Assembly (NCBI GenBank): GCA_963715565.1
Contig: OY970256.1
Span: 3,596,001-3,660,000 of the forward strand
DNA: 64,000 nucleotides
Source: JACVRN01 sp963715565
Lineage (GTDB): Bacteria; Acidobacteriota; Blastocatellia; Pyrinomonadales; Pyrinomonadaceae
Direction: 5' to 3'
How positions within the stretch are numbered: the stretch's first letter is position 1; the number at the start of each line of letters is the position of its first letter. The position numbers were made by a program, and so were the translations under genes. The notes beneath the pieces are model-generated. The model saw only the letters and a program-made list of their open reading frames with translations, made no database searches and was not told the DNA's origin. This document shows positions 33,875 through 43,002 of the stretch, piece by piece.

Positions 33875-36568
33875 ATGAAGGGAAACGAGATTCGCCGACT
33901 TTTTCTGGAGTACTTCGAGCGCCACGGGCATCGTGAGGTGCGCTCAAGCCCTCTGCTTCCGGCCAATGACCCGACGCTGCTGTTTACCAACGCGGGGATG
34001 AACCAGTTCAAAGACGTCTTCACGGGCGCGGAGAAGCGTGAATATTTGCGCGCCGCCTCCTCGCAGAAGTGTATCCGCGCCGGGGGTAAACACAACGACC
34101 TCGACGAAGTCGGCAAGACCGCGCGGCATCACACCTTTTTCGAGATGCTCGGCAATTTTTCGTTCGGCGATTATTTCAAAGAAGACGCCATACGCTACGC
34201 TTGGGACTTACTGGTTAACGAGTACGGGCTGGACCCGGAGCGTTTGTGGTTCACGGTTTTTGAAGGCGACGAGACGGTCGCTGCTGACGAAGAGGCAGAG
34301 GCTCTGTGGGAAAAGGTCGGCGCACCCCGTGAGCGCATACTGCGTTTCGGGCGCAAGGACAACTTCTGGCAGATGGGCGACACTGGCCCCTGCGGTCCTT
34401 GCAGCGAGATTCATTACTACATGGGCGAAGACCCGTCAGATCCGACGAAGAATCGCGCGGAGTTAGTCAACGGCCCCGGCGATACGACGATGGAAATCTG
34501 GAATCTAGTCTTCATGCAGTACGAACGAGATGCGAGCGGGACTTTAACGCCTCTGCCCAAACCATCCGTTGACACGGGCGCAGGGCTTGAACGTCTCGCG
34601 ACGGTGCTTCAAGGAGTGAAGTCGAATTACGACACGGACCTTGTTCGTCCGATCATAGATTTCACAGCCAAGCTCGCGGACCGTCATTACGAGCCCGAGA
34701 CTAAAGAAGGCTTTGCCATGCGCGTCATCGCGGATCACGCGCGCTCGGCGGCCTTCGCCATCGCCGACGGCATCCTGCCCGGCAACGAGGGGCGCAACTA
34801 CGTCCTACGTAAAATCATGCGCCGCGCCATCTATCACGGTCATCGCGCGCTCGGGTTTGAAGACCCCTTCTTCTCGAAGGTGACGGACACGGTCGTCACG
34901 GAGATGTCGGAAGCCTATCCCGAATTGGAAGCCTCGCGCGAATTTATAGAGCGCATGGTTAAGCTAGAAGAGGAGCGTTTTAGCTCCACCCTCACGGTCG
35001 GTCTACAAAAACTGGAAGCGCTCTTTGCCGTCACGCCTGAAGACACGATGCCGGAGTATAAAGAACTGGCGCGACTCTACGACACCTTCGGCACACCGCG
35101 CGATCTCGTTCGCGTGAGCCTCGAAGAACGCGGCTTCACCGTTGAAGAGGAAGAGTTCAACGAATCGTTTGACGCGGCCCTGCGCGAGATACAGCAGACC
35201 GGAGCGAAAGCGGAAGCCGCCACACGCGCAAAGGCGAAGCCTGTCTATGCACAGATTGCGGAGCGCACTGGACAGAGCGAGTTCAGAGGCTATGAAGAAA
35301 CGCTGACCGAAGGCGCGCGCGTTCTTGCGCTCATCAAGGGCGAAGAGGAAGTCGAAGAATTACGCGAAGGCGACGAGGGCGAAGTCGTGCTTGACCGCAC
35401 ACCGTTTTATTCAGAAGCGGGCGGGCAGGTCGGAGATACGGGCGTGCTCTTAGGTGACGGCCTGCTTGCTAACGTCAACGATACTGTCTCGCCCGTCGCG
35501 GGGCTCGTCCTTCATCGCGTCACAGTCGAACGCGGTGTTATCCGTGCTGACGCTGAAGTGACGGCGCAGGTTGATGTCGAAAAGCGAGACGCTACGCGGC
35601 GTAATCACACGGCGACGCATCTTCTGCACGCGGCATTGCGTGAAGTTTTGGGAACGCATGTTAAGCAGGCCGGGTCTGTGGTTGCTCCGAACTACCTGCG
35701 TTTTGATTTCACGCATTACCAGCCTTTGACGCGTGATGAGATGGCGGAGCTTGAAAGGCTCGTCAACTATCACATCCTGCGCAACGAGCCCGTGCGGACG
35801 GACGTGCTCCCGCTCGAAGAGGCCATGCGTTCGGGCGCGATGGCGCTCTTTGGTGAAAAGTATGCGGAGAAAGTCCGCGTGTTAACTGTGCCGGGTTTGA
35901 CGGGCGATGCTTTTTCCAGAGAGCTGTGCGGCGGAACGCATGTGCGCGCCACGGGCGACATAGGGCTCTTTAAAATCACCAGCGACGAGTCAATCGCTTC
36001 CGGCACGCGCCGCCTGCGCGCCGTCACGGGCGCAGACGCTTTCACGCGATTTCAGGAAACCGAAGCCCTCGTGGATGAAGTGACGAGCGAGCTTCGCACT
36101 TCGCGCAACGATCTTCCGGCGACCATAGAGCGCCTGCAAGAAGAGTTAAAGAAAGCACGGCGCGAGGCCGAAGCGCTGCGCTTGAAGATTGCTTCGGGCG
36201 CGTTGGGCGTGTCCGCAAACGGCGGCGAGGCGCGCGACATCGCGGGCGTCCATGTGCTCGTGCGCGAGGCGAGCGGCCTTGATGCCTCCGAGATGCGACA
36301 GCTTTCCGACACCTTGCTGGCGCGCATCACGTCGGGCGTAGTCGTCCTCGGGCGCGCTAATGAGGGCAAGGTGTCGCTCATCGTGCGCACGTCTACGGAT
36401 TTGACCCGGCGCGTGCCTGCGGGTCAGGTCATCAAAGAATTAGCACCGATTGTCGGAGGCCGTGGCGGCGGCAAGCCCGATATGGCCGAAGGCGGCGGCA
36501 ACCAGCCGGAGAAACTACAGGAAGCGCTTGAGGCCAGCTACGGAGTCGTCGAGCGCCTGCTGGCTTAA
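33875..36568 (+). CDS. alaS: alanine-tRNA ligase
   Basis: AlaRS charges tRNA-Ala with alanine and edits mischarged Ser/Gly. The 897-residue protein has the class II catalytic domain (SSPLLPANDPTLLFTNAGMNQFK, GPCGPCSEIHYY), the editing domain with NHTATHLLHAALR and CGGTHV zinc-type motifs, and the C-terminal DHHA1 region (VVGGRGGGKPDMAEGGG). I take ATG 33875 as start; an in-frame TTG lies 9 bases upstream. It is followed by a strong two-way terminator. Confidence 0.97.
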   Translation: MKGNEIRRLFLEYFERHGHREVRSSPLLPANDPTLLFTNAGMNQFKDVFTGAEKREYLRAASSQKCIRAGGKHNDLDEVGKTARHHTFFEMLGNFSFGDYFKEDAIRYAWDLLVNEYGLDPERLWFTVFEGDETVAADEEAEALWEKVGAPRERILRFGRKDNFWQMGDTGPCGPCSEIHYYMGEDPSDPTKNRAELVNGPGDTTMEIWNLVFMQYERDASGTLTPLPKPSVDTGAGLERLATVLQGVKSNYDTDLVRPIIDFTAKLADRHYEPETKEGFAMRVIADHARSAAFAIADGILPGNEGRNYVLRKIMRRAIYHGHRALGFEDPFFSKVTDTVVTEMSEAYPELEASREFIERMVKLEEERFSSTLTVGLQKLEALFAVTPEDTMPEYKELARLYDTFGTPRDLVRVSLEERGFTVEEEEFNESFDAALREIQQTGAKAEAATRAKAKPVYAQIAERTGQSEFRGYEETLTEGARVLALIKGEEEVEELREGDEGEVVLDRTPFYSEAGGQVGDTGVLLGDGLLANVNDTVSPVAGLVLHRVTVERGVIRADAEVTAQVDVEKRDATRRNHTATHLLHAALREVLGTHVKQAGSVVAPNYLRFDFTHYQPLTRDEMAELERLVNYHILRNEPVRTDVLPLEEAMRSGAMALFGEKYAEKVRVLTVPGLTGDAFSRELCGGTHVRATGDIGLFKITSDESIASGTRRLRAVTGADAFTRFQETEALVDEVTSELRTSRNDLPATIERLQEELKKARREAEALRLKIASGALGVSANGGEARDIAGVHVLVREASGLDASEMRQLSDTLLARITSGVVVLGRANEGKVSLIVRTSTDLTRRVPAGQVIKELAPIVGGRGGGKPDMAEGGGNQPEKLQEALEASYGVVERLLA

Positions 36569-36611
36569 ACGCTGGACCAGCACGTCGCAGAGTTTTAAAT
36601 TACCGGACAGG

Positions 36612-36680
36612 AAAAAGGGAAGGACGGAGTTCGTTCGTTTGGATTATCACCGAACGAACGAACTCCGTCCTTCCCTTTTT
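36612..36680. terminator. strong bidirectional terminator after alaS
   Basis: Arms GGGAAGGACGGAGTTCGTTCG and CGAACGAACTCCGTCCTTCCC pair over more than 20 bases and are flanked by A and T runs on both sides. It separates convergent alaS and the next gene. Confidence 0.93.
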
Positions 36681-36703
36681 ATCTTCAAGCTCAAGCGAGA
36701 TGC

Positions 36704-37048
36704 CTACATCGCCTTCTGCTTGTCCGTGAGCTGGATATTCATCTTCTCCAGCGTCAGCTTGTTGAGTGTGCCTGTGACCTTGATGTTCTCGGCTTGCTGG
36801 TACTTCTTCAAGCCCTCGCGTGTGTCCGTGTCAAGCTTGCCCGTGGTCTCTCCAGCATAAAAGCCTCGCTGTTTGAGAATCGCCTGCGCCTGCTTGATCT
36901 GGTCCTTGTTGGCCCGGAAGACGGGGCCGCGTTTTTTAGAGTTCGCGGTTGCGGTGTTTGCAGCCGTGTTGGAGTTTCCGGTTTGCGTGGCTAAGGCGGC
37001 TGACGCGGCGAGCAAGAGCGACAGCAGCAGAGTGAGGGTTTTCCTCAT
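36704..37048 (-). CDS. secreted peptidoglycan-binding domain protein
   Basis: The 114-residue product has a signal peptide (about 1-20, cut near ALATQT), an Asn/Thr/Ala-rich spacer and a C-terminal PG_binding_1-type fold (IKQAQAILKQRGFYAGETTGKLDTDTREGLKKYQQ). There is no catalytic domain, so it probably only tethers to cell wall in the periplasm. It faces alaS across a strong terminator and is probably monocistronic. Partner unknown. Confidence 0.88.
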   Translation of the reverse strand: MRKTLTLLLSLLLAASAALATQTGNSNTAANTATANSKKRGPVFRANKDQIKQAQAILKQRGFYAGETTGKLDTDTREGLKKYQQAENIKVTGTLNKLTLEKMNIQLTDKQKAM

Positions 37049-37463
37049 TTTCTACCTCTCCTTCTTTTTTGAACATACGGGTGGGGCGCGCTGCCTTAAA
37101 ACCAGCAGGCGCTCTTGATAGTGAAAAAGTAGCTTGTGATGAGGTTCAGCAATCATACATCCGCTGTCAATACCCTCCCCCGACAGCTTCTTACGAACAC
37201 CCTTCGCCTCCTTTCATTAACCCTCCAGACGACCACAATCGAGAATGACTGATTTCTAAATGACCTGAATACAGGCTTTATACAGAGTGTTTAACGCGTT
37301 GGCTTTTGTGTTGTCAGGTTTTAAACTTAGTGTTATTATCTTTCCTGCGTCAGTTCTGGCGCGCTTCTCGGCGGCGGCGGACACGCCCGGCACGGTTTTC
37401 TTCGTGCACAACTCGAAGGCACATGCTTTCTCCCTCCATTTGAGATTCTTCAAGACTATAAGA
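37049..37463. other. intergenic region between divergent wall genes
   Basis: About 410 bases between the divergent peptidoglycan-binding and lytic transglycosylase genes. The frame of the downstream gene stays open from 37287 but lacks a signal-peptide-compatible start there. I see no repeat or clear RNA element; promoters for both genes are expected. Confidence 0.4.
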
Positions 37464-38279
37464 ATGCGCTACCTGAAAACATTTCCCTTCGCGCTCCTTT
37501 TGGTTTCGCTCTCGGCGGCTTCCGCTCTGGCGCAGACGAGCTATCGCTTCGACAATTTCGACGTCAAGGACGGCGTGCGCGTCGAGAGCGTCGAAACTAC
37601 TTCGGAGCTGCCATCAGCGAAAAAGACGCGTTTGACGGCCAGGACCGTGGATGTCAACAACCTCACCGCCAGGACTTCAAAGCCCCTGTATACGAGCGGT
37701 CTGGTGATGACCGTGAGCAAATCCCTTGACGGATTTACCACGGGCGATGCACGCATAGACGCTATGATTGTCGAATCGGGCGCGCGTCACGGCGTCGACC
37801 CTGTCCTGATATATGCGCTGATGCACCAGGAATCTTCGTTTAAGAAGGGTGCTATTTCTCCGAAGGGTGCGCGCGGGCTGATGCAGTTGATGCCGGGGAC
37901 GGCGGCGCGTTTTGGCGTGACGAATATCTTTGACCCGCGCCAGAACATAGAGGGCGGCACGCGCTACATACGTTTCCTTTTGAATGCCTTTGACGGCGAC
38001 ATAGCCTTGACGCTGGCCGGATACAATGCCGGAGAAGGCGCTGTGATGAAGTACGGGCGGCGCGTTCCGCCTTACCGCGAGACGCAGGAATACGTGCGAC
38101 GCATCACGCAGCGATATGCAGTGATGCGCGATCCGCTGACGGCGAGCCGCGCCCGCACGGCCACGCCCGCACAGGTCGCAGCCGCGCAAACAGAGCCTCC
38201 GATTCCCCTTAACCTCTACGAACGCAACGTCTTCGCCGTGCGAACGCCCGACGGACGGCTACAGCTTTTGAGCCAGTAA
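37464..38279 (+). CDS. lytic transglycosylase (SLT domain)
   Basis: The enzyme cleaves the glycan strands of peptidoglycan to 1,6-anhydro ends in the periplasm. The 271-residue product begins with a clear signal peptide (cut near ALAQTS), has a spacer of about 75 residues and an SLT/goose-lysozyme-like domain: catalytic Glu123 (MHQESSF), SPKGARGLMQLMPGTA and LTLAGYNAGEGAV motifs. I start at ATG 37464 since the leader follows directly. A strong intrinsic terminator follows the stop. Confidence 0.94.
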   Translation: MRYLKTFPFALLLVSLSAASALAQTSYRFDNFDVKDGVRVESVETTSELPSAKKTRLTARTVDVNNLTARTSKPLYTSGLVMTVSKSLDGFTTGDARIDAMIVESGARHGVDPVLIYALMHQESSFKKGAISPKGARGLMQLMPGTAARFGVTNIFDPRQNIEGGTRYIRFLLNAFDGDIALTLAGYNAGEGAVMKYGRRVPPYRETQEYVRRITQRYAVMRDPLTASRARTATPAQVAAAQTEPPIPLNLYERNVFAVRTPDGRLQLLSQ

Positions 38280-38316
38280 GGCTGCCCGAAAAGCCTACAA
38301 TAATTGCCCAGCCAGC

Positions 38317-38355
38317 CGGGACGGTTTCTTTATGTAAGAAACCGTCCCGATTTTT
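38317..38355 (+). terminator. intrinsic terminator after transglycosylase gene
   Basis: Stem GGGACGGTTTCTT / AAGAAACCGTCCC, five-base loop, then GATTTTTATTT. A textbook Rho-independent terminator. Confidence 0.93.
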
Positions 38356-38464
38356 ATTTCTAGAAGTGCTACATTTTTTGTATCATTAGGAATTTATAGG
38401 ACTATAAAGCAGTCGCCCGGCTTCTATCAGAAAAAGCAATCAAGGTGTAGGAGGCTTCACGCCC

Positions 38465-40165
38465 TTGTTGAATATTGCCCCGACAGACTTCTTGCACACC
38501 CGCAACGAGACGGCACGCCACCGGCGCGCTCTTGTTATCGTGGACTCTGCTTCGCCTGTGCTGCCGTCGCAACTGGCCGTCTCCGGCTACGAAGCTTTCG
38601 CGGCGACGACGCTGACGGCCCGCCAGGCCGTACAGGAGTTCGCCCCCGATGTCGCAATCCTTGAGATTCATCACGGGGGCGAGACGGAAGCTATCGCCTT
38701 GGCGCGCAGGCTTCGCGCAGAGCCCGCGACCTACGCGCTGCCGCTCATCTTCGTCTGGAACAAGGATGACCGCGCGACTCGTAACGCCGCGCTCAACATA
38801 GGCGTGGACGATTACTTTGCCCTGTCGCTTCCCTTCTCGGACATGCTCGTCCGGCTCGATTCTCTCTTCTGGCGCATAGAGGCTGGCCGCCGCACAGTGG
38901 CCTCTACGGGCGACCAGCGTCTAGAGATAGACAACTTCATGCTCATGCTCGACACCGTGCGTGAGGATATTGATAAGGGAGCAGTAGGTTCGCTTGCCGT
39001 CATCAACGCCGCAGGCGTTGAAGGAAAGCCGCTTGAAAAGCAGACGCGCGACCGCGTGCTTGCGGAAGCGCACGGCTTCCTCAAGCTTTATCTTAGACGC
39101 ATAGACACCGTGGCCTTTTACGGGCCGACCACGCTGCTTGTCTACCTCCCGCGCATGTCAGAAAGCGCGGGCGAAGAAGCTTTATCCAAACTGCGTCATG
39201 ATTTTCTGCACGAGCATCCGCAAAGCGACTTCTCCATAGGCATCGCTTCCTTCCCGGAAGATGCGACCGACGTGGAGGACTTGATAGAAAAGGCCGAAGC
39301 CGCAGCGAGCCAACCCGCCGAGGCTCGCCCCGATGTAGCCGCAGGCAAGACCGCCGACTCTGCTCTGAGAGAAGCTGTGCCCGCGCTGCGCGTGGTCGAA
39401 GAAAAGAGACGTGAAGCAAACGTTTCGGAAATCGCCGCAGGAATTATCTCTGCATTAGGGGAAGAGACGAAGACCACCAAAGCCTTCGCGGAGGATGACG
39501 CGCGAATCGTCGAACCCGCGCGCGTCGCAACAAGGGAGCGTGCGCCCGTCGAGGTCGAGAAAAAATCGGATACGGTCGCGGAGAAGGCCGAGACGGCGGC
39601 GGCTGTGCCGCAGCGCGCGGAGAAATTCGTTTCGCATCTCGTGCGCGAGAAGAAGCTCGAAGACGGATTCGAGGCCGTGGTTGCGCCGCCGCCTGTCAGA
39701 AAGAGCCACCTGCCAACGAACGGCGCAGAAGCAAGACGCGCGTTGGACGCTGCCGCGCGCGAGCGCGAGCGTCGCTCACGCGGAGCATTAATGCCGCGCC
39801 GCCTGCTTTTGACAGTCTCGGACGCGGCGCGCATGGCGCAGCTCAACTCGCTCATACGCTCTGCCGGTTACGAAGCGCGCGCGGCCTTTGACGGCCAGCA
39901 AGCCCTCGACCTCCTGCGCATAGAGCGGCCCGATCTGCTCGTGCTCGATTACGAGTTGCAAGGCATTGACGGGTTGGAGACCATACGCCGTTTGCGTAAA
40001 CAGAACGGCGGGCGTTTGACGCTGCCGGTCGTGCTCCTGCTATCGGAAGCGCACGAGAGCGTGCGCCAAGAGGCCGTGGCGTTGGGAGCGCGCGGCATCG
40101 TCCGCATGCCTTACGACCCGACGGAATTGCTCGACAGCGTGCGCTCTGCCGGAATGGTCGAGTAA
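38465..40165 (+). CDS. receiver / degenerate GGDEF / receiver signalling protein
   Basis: The 566-residue protein has three folded parts. Residues 20-135 look like a degenerate receiver (the acidic pocket is reduced and the phosphoacceptor position reads ILEIHH). Residues 160-285 resemble a GGDEF fold (RRIDTVAFYGPTTLLVYLP, FSIGIASFPEDATDVEDLIEKAE) but the GG(D/E)EF signature is gone, so it should not make c-di-GMP. After a long Ala/Glu-rich linker, residues 440-560 form a typical receiver with Asp in LLVLDYELQG. No HTH is present. The start is TTG 38465 with a TAGGAGG site ten bases upstream. It probably acts as a scaffold or switch; its kinase is unknown. Confidence 0.78.
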   Translation: MLNIAPTDFLHTRNETARHRRALVIVDSASPVLPSQLAVSGYEAFAATTLTARQAVQEFAPDVAILEIHHGGETEAIALARRLRAEPATYALPLIFVWNKDDRATRNAALNIGVDDYFALSLPFSDMLVRLDSLFWRIEAGRRTVASTGDQRLEIDNFMLMLDTVREDIDKGAVGSLAVINAAGVEGKPLEKQTRDRVLAEAHGFLKLYLRRIDTVAFYGPTTLLVYLPRMSESAGEEALSKLRHDFLHEHPQSDFSIGIASFPEDATDVEDLIEKAEAAASQPAEARPDVAAGKTADSALREAVPALRVVEEKRREANVSEIAAGIISALGEETKTTKAFAEDDARIVEPARVATRERAPVEVEKKSDTVAEKAETAAAVPQRAEKFVSHLVREKKLEDGFEAVVAPPPVRKSHLPTNGAEARRALDAAARERERRSRGALMPRRLLLTVSDAARMAQLNSLIRSAGYEARAAFDGQQALDLLRIERPDLLVLDYELQGIDGLETIRRLRKQNGGRLTLPVVLLLSEAHESVRQEAVALGARGIVRMPYDPTELLDSVRSAGMVE

Positions 40166-40172
40166 AAAGAGC

Positions 40173-40251
40173 AGTGACAAGTGACAAGTGACGAGTGACA
40201 AGCAAGAAAAAGCTTTTAACTCGTCACTTGTCACTTGTCACTTGTCACTGT
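40173..40251. repeat. word hairpin (GTGACAAGTGACGAG type)
   Basis: Arms GTGACAAGTGACAAGTGACG and CGTCACTTGTCACTTGTCAC, with repeated words on each side. The right arm ends 5 bases before the next start codon. It shares both words and start-proximal bases (GTCACTGTCTTTATGCA) with the hairpin upstream of the dapF-like gene at 60416. Confidence 0.9.
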
Positions 40252-40255
40252 CTTT

Positions 40256-40855
40256 ATGCACTGCACAAACTGCGGAACCTACATTGCCCCCGGTAACCGT
40301 TTCTGTGCCGGTTGCGGTCAGCCTGCGGTTGACCCGGAGATGACGCGTCTACAACGCCCGCAGGTTAATCAGTCTACGCCTCAGCGCGCACGCGCTCCGG
40401 AAGAATCAAGCGAGATAGAGCGCACGATTTTTCAGACGCGGCCCACGCTTCTTTTCGTCAATATTGGTTACGGGTTGGCGGCGCTGAGCGCTATCCTGCT
40501 GGTCGGCCTGCTCTCGCTGACGCCGATTCCGTGGTGGATTTCCGTGCCGCTGGCGCTCGCCCTCCTGCTCATCCCGGCCTTCTATCACGTCAAGCGCAAC
40601 ACAGTCGTCTACACCCTGACCGACTCGAAGATAGAGATTGACCAGGGACTCATCGCGCGCACGACGCGCAACATCCCCTTGCGTAATATTCAGGACGTCA
40701 CGGTCTCTGCCACCATCCCGCAGCGCCTCATGGGCTTTGGCGACCTCATCATAGACAACGCGAGCGAGACGGGCGGCACAACCATCCTGCGCAACATCAA
40801 CAATCCACGTCACTACGCCGATCTGCTTTTGCGCGAACTGCGCCGCTGGCGCTAA
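40256..40855 (+). CDS. zinc-ribbon and PH-like domain membrane protein
   Basis: The 199-residue product starts with a zinc ribbon (CTNCGTYIAPGNRFCAGCG), followed by a spacer, two transmembrane helices (about 65-110) and a bacterial PH/DUF304-type domain (YTLTDSKIEIDQGLIARTTRNIPLRNIQDVTV). The ATG at 40256 is preferred because upstream codons are repeat words. This layout is common among bacterial membrane proteins of unknown role. The cytosolic zinc ribbon may mediate protein contact. Confidence 0.87.
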   Translation: MHCTNCGTYIAPGNRFCAGCGQPAVDPEMTRLQRPQVNQSTPQRARAPEESSEIERTIFQTRPTLLFVNIGYGLAALSAILLVGLLSLTPIPWWISVPLALALLLIPAFYHVKRNTVVYTLTDSKIEIDQGLIARTTRNIPLRNIQDVTVSATIPQRLMGFGDLIIDNASETGGTTILRNINNPRHYADLLLRELRRWR

Positions 40856-40955
40856 ACTACCCACGAGCCACTTTCGCGCAACGGGAGTTTAGGCTGGAAC
40901 ATCAAACAGTTTCCGGGTTCTAAAGGGGTTAGGGTTCAGAGGTTTTACGGAAGAG

Positions 40956-42152
40956 GTGTCTATTTTGCGCATTGCTCGTTTTTCCAAACTGCTTTTCATT
41001 ACCTACTTTCTATTGCTCCCTTTAACCAGCGCTGGCGCGAGCCCTGCTGTTCCTCCTGCGGATGAGACTTCCAAACTCCTGCCCGACGCGATTAAAGAGT
41101 TTCGCGCACGCGGGCAAGCTCAAACCGCGGATGCTTTTTTCGCAGAGATTAACCCTGAAGATTACGGCGTCGTCTCGGCTGCAACTCGCACTTACATCTC
41201 TGATAAAGGACATCAATTTAAAATCACTATCATCAAGGCGCGCACAGACGGTGCAGCCTATTCATTATTGACCGCGACGTCGGCATGGTTCAATTCGCCC
41301 ATCATGACTTCGCCCGACAGCTCCCAGACAGCAGGCATTATAAAACTTCAAGACGGGCTCGCTTTTGTCCACGGGCCTCTGATGGTCAATATCAAGTATT
41401 CAATCCCGGAGGTCATCGGTGCCGGTAGAGAAGAGGCGGTGCGGCTAACGACGGAACTATCAATGACGCTTGAGCCCAGCGAAAATGACCTGCCGGTACT
41501 CATCAAACATCTTCCGGACTGGGAGAACGTTCGTAACAACACCCCTTATGCCGTTAGCCTTCCGGTTTTGCAGACGGCTGCGGGCGTGCGTCCCGTACTC
41601 GATGCAATTAGCTTTGAAGGCGGGGCGGAAGCGGTAACGGCCACCTACGGCCCGTCGCGGCTGGTGATTGTAGAGAACACCACGCCGCAGCTTGCCACCA
41701 CACAGGACGCGCGCATCAACGCACGTCTGAAAGAGCTGCGAGACTCCGGACAGCCCGTGCCGACGCTCTATCGGCGCGTCGGCAACTATTCGGTTTTTGT
41801 CTTTGACGCGCCGGATGAAGCGACTGCGGCCAAGCTCGTTGACGGCATCAAGTATGAGCAGGTCGTGCAGTGGCTCGGCGACAATCCGAACGACCTCAGA
41901 CGGGCGCAGCGTCGTTACACGGAGACGACCGCCGGAGTGATTATCGCCGTCCTCAAGGCATCGGGTCTTTCGCTCCTACTGTGCCTGGGCGTAGGCGCTG
42001 TCTTTGGCGGAATTGTTTTCAGACGCCGCCGCCAGCAGCAGACCGCTCAGGAAGCTTTCTCGGATGCGGGCGGGATGGTGCGGCTCAATCTGGACGAGAT
42101 GACGGCGCAGTATGATTCGGGCAAGCTGCTCGGGCCGAGCAAGCAGGGATAG
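40956..42152 (+). CDS. exported hypothetical protein with C-terminal membrane helix
   Basis: The 398-residue product has a signal peptide (about 1-28), two similar halves of about 130 residues each (the second begins near VLDAISFEGGAEAVTA) and one C-terminal transmembrane helix (about 330-352) followed by a basic RRRRQQQ stop-transfer tail. The repeat pattern recalls DUF6599-like proteins of Acidobacteria. The listed start is GTG 40956; TTG 40965 has a better-spaced GAAGAGG site. A terminator follows. Function unknown. Confidence 0.72.
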   Translation: MSILRIARFSKLLFITYFLLLPLTSAGASPAVPPADETSKLLPDAIKEFRARGQAQTADAFFAEINPEDYGVVSAATRTYISDKGHQFKITIIKARTDGAAYSLLTATSAWFNSPIMTSPDSSQTAGIIKLQDGLAFVHGPLMVNIKYSIPEVIGAGREEAVRLTTELSMTLEPSENDLPVLIKHLPDWENVRNNTPYAVSLPVLQTAAGVRPVLDAISFEGGAEAVTATYGPSRLVIVENTTPQLATTQDARINARLKELRDSGQPVPTLYRRVGNYSVFVFDAPDEATAAKLVDGIKYEQVVQWLGDNPNDLRRAQRRYTETTAGVIIAVLKASGLSLLLCLGVGAVFGGIVFRRRRQQQTAQEAFSDAGGMVRLNLDEMTAQYDSGKLLGPSKQG

Positions 42153-42198
42153 GTCTTTCAGGAAAGTCGCCGCAAAACAGCAAGCCGCTTTAAAACGA

Positions 42199-42237
42199 AA
42201 ACAGCTTACAGGTCCCCCAACCTGTAAGCTGTTTTTG
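42199..42237 (+). terminator. intrinsic terminator
   Basis: Stem AACAGCTTACAGG / CCTGTAAGCTGTT with loop TCCCCCAA, followed by TTTTTG. Rho-independent terminator for the preceding gene. Confidence 0.93.
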
Positions 42238-42729
42238 CATTACCTTTGACGGGTTCCGAAAAGAATTGCGGGCTACTGGTCTACCTGAGAGGCTCCCCCA
42301 AGCCTCGACAGGACGCTAACCAGCAGCCCGACAACCATTTGCCCTTCGACTGCTTTTGCTATTCAGCAACTCCGTTCCCCCGAAGAGTTACTGTTTTCGC
42401 TTTTCAAAGTGAGAAAAAGAGCCTCCCCCAAAGCCTTTTACTCACTGCTGTCTCCGAGCCTGACCCGATTTACCCTTTATGTACCCTTCGTTATTTTAAC
42501 CACGACGCCTTAGAGCAACGACCGTGCCAATTTTCACCATTTCGTGCAGATTATTTTCCCGCACCCGCTTTATCCCAACAAAATTGGGGCAAAAGCAAAA
42601 GCGCCCACAGCGCAGCTTATTGTCCAAAGTGCGTAAATTTGACCAAATTTTGTACGAGATTTGTACAAACGGGGTGTACTATTGAACGATTATAGTTCAA
42701 AACTTGCCGGTCAAACTGTTAGAGCTGAC
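42238..42729. other. AT-richer intergenic stretch without gene
   Basis: A frame at 42246-42695 is open but reads Cys/Arg/Gln-rich without family features and has no ribosome site, so I do not call it. No clear repeat is visible until the tandem array at 42730. Confidence 0.4.
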
Positions 42730-42960
42730 TTCCGACACGGCGCAATCGCTTTCCGAAGGGTGAAAATCGTCTTCCGCAGGCGCAGAATTGCCTTCCGGCA
42801 TGTAGAAATCGGCTTCCGGGGTGTCAGAATCGACATTCGGCAGGTGAAAATCGGTTTCCGGCGAGTGAAAATCGGCATCCGGGATATGAAAACTCTCATC
42901 CGGCCTGTCAAAATCGACATCCGGCACGTCAGAATCGCCATCCGGGGTGTCAAAATTGCC
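42730..42960. repeat. 21-bp tandem repeat array, 11 units
   Basis: Eleven consecutive 21-base units run without spacers, each close to (T/A)TCCGGNNTGTNAAAATCGNC; a twelfth decayed unit follows. Because 21 is a multiple of three, frames on both strands stay open: plus reads a heptapeptide like FRxVKIx, minus reads DFDxPDx. Units differ at several positions, so the array is old rather than freshly expanded. No convincing gene start or ribosome site exists for either frame, so I call it a minisatellite. Confidence 0.9.
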
Positions 42961-43002
42961 ATTCGTGTGATTATCATACAATCCCGGCGCGCTCGAAAAG
43001 CT

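Noticed and set aside
42730..42960. Possible CRISPR array
   Set aside because: Units are contiguous 21-mers with no spacers, and no cas gene is present.
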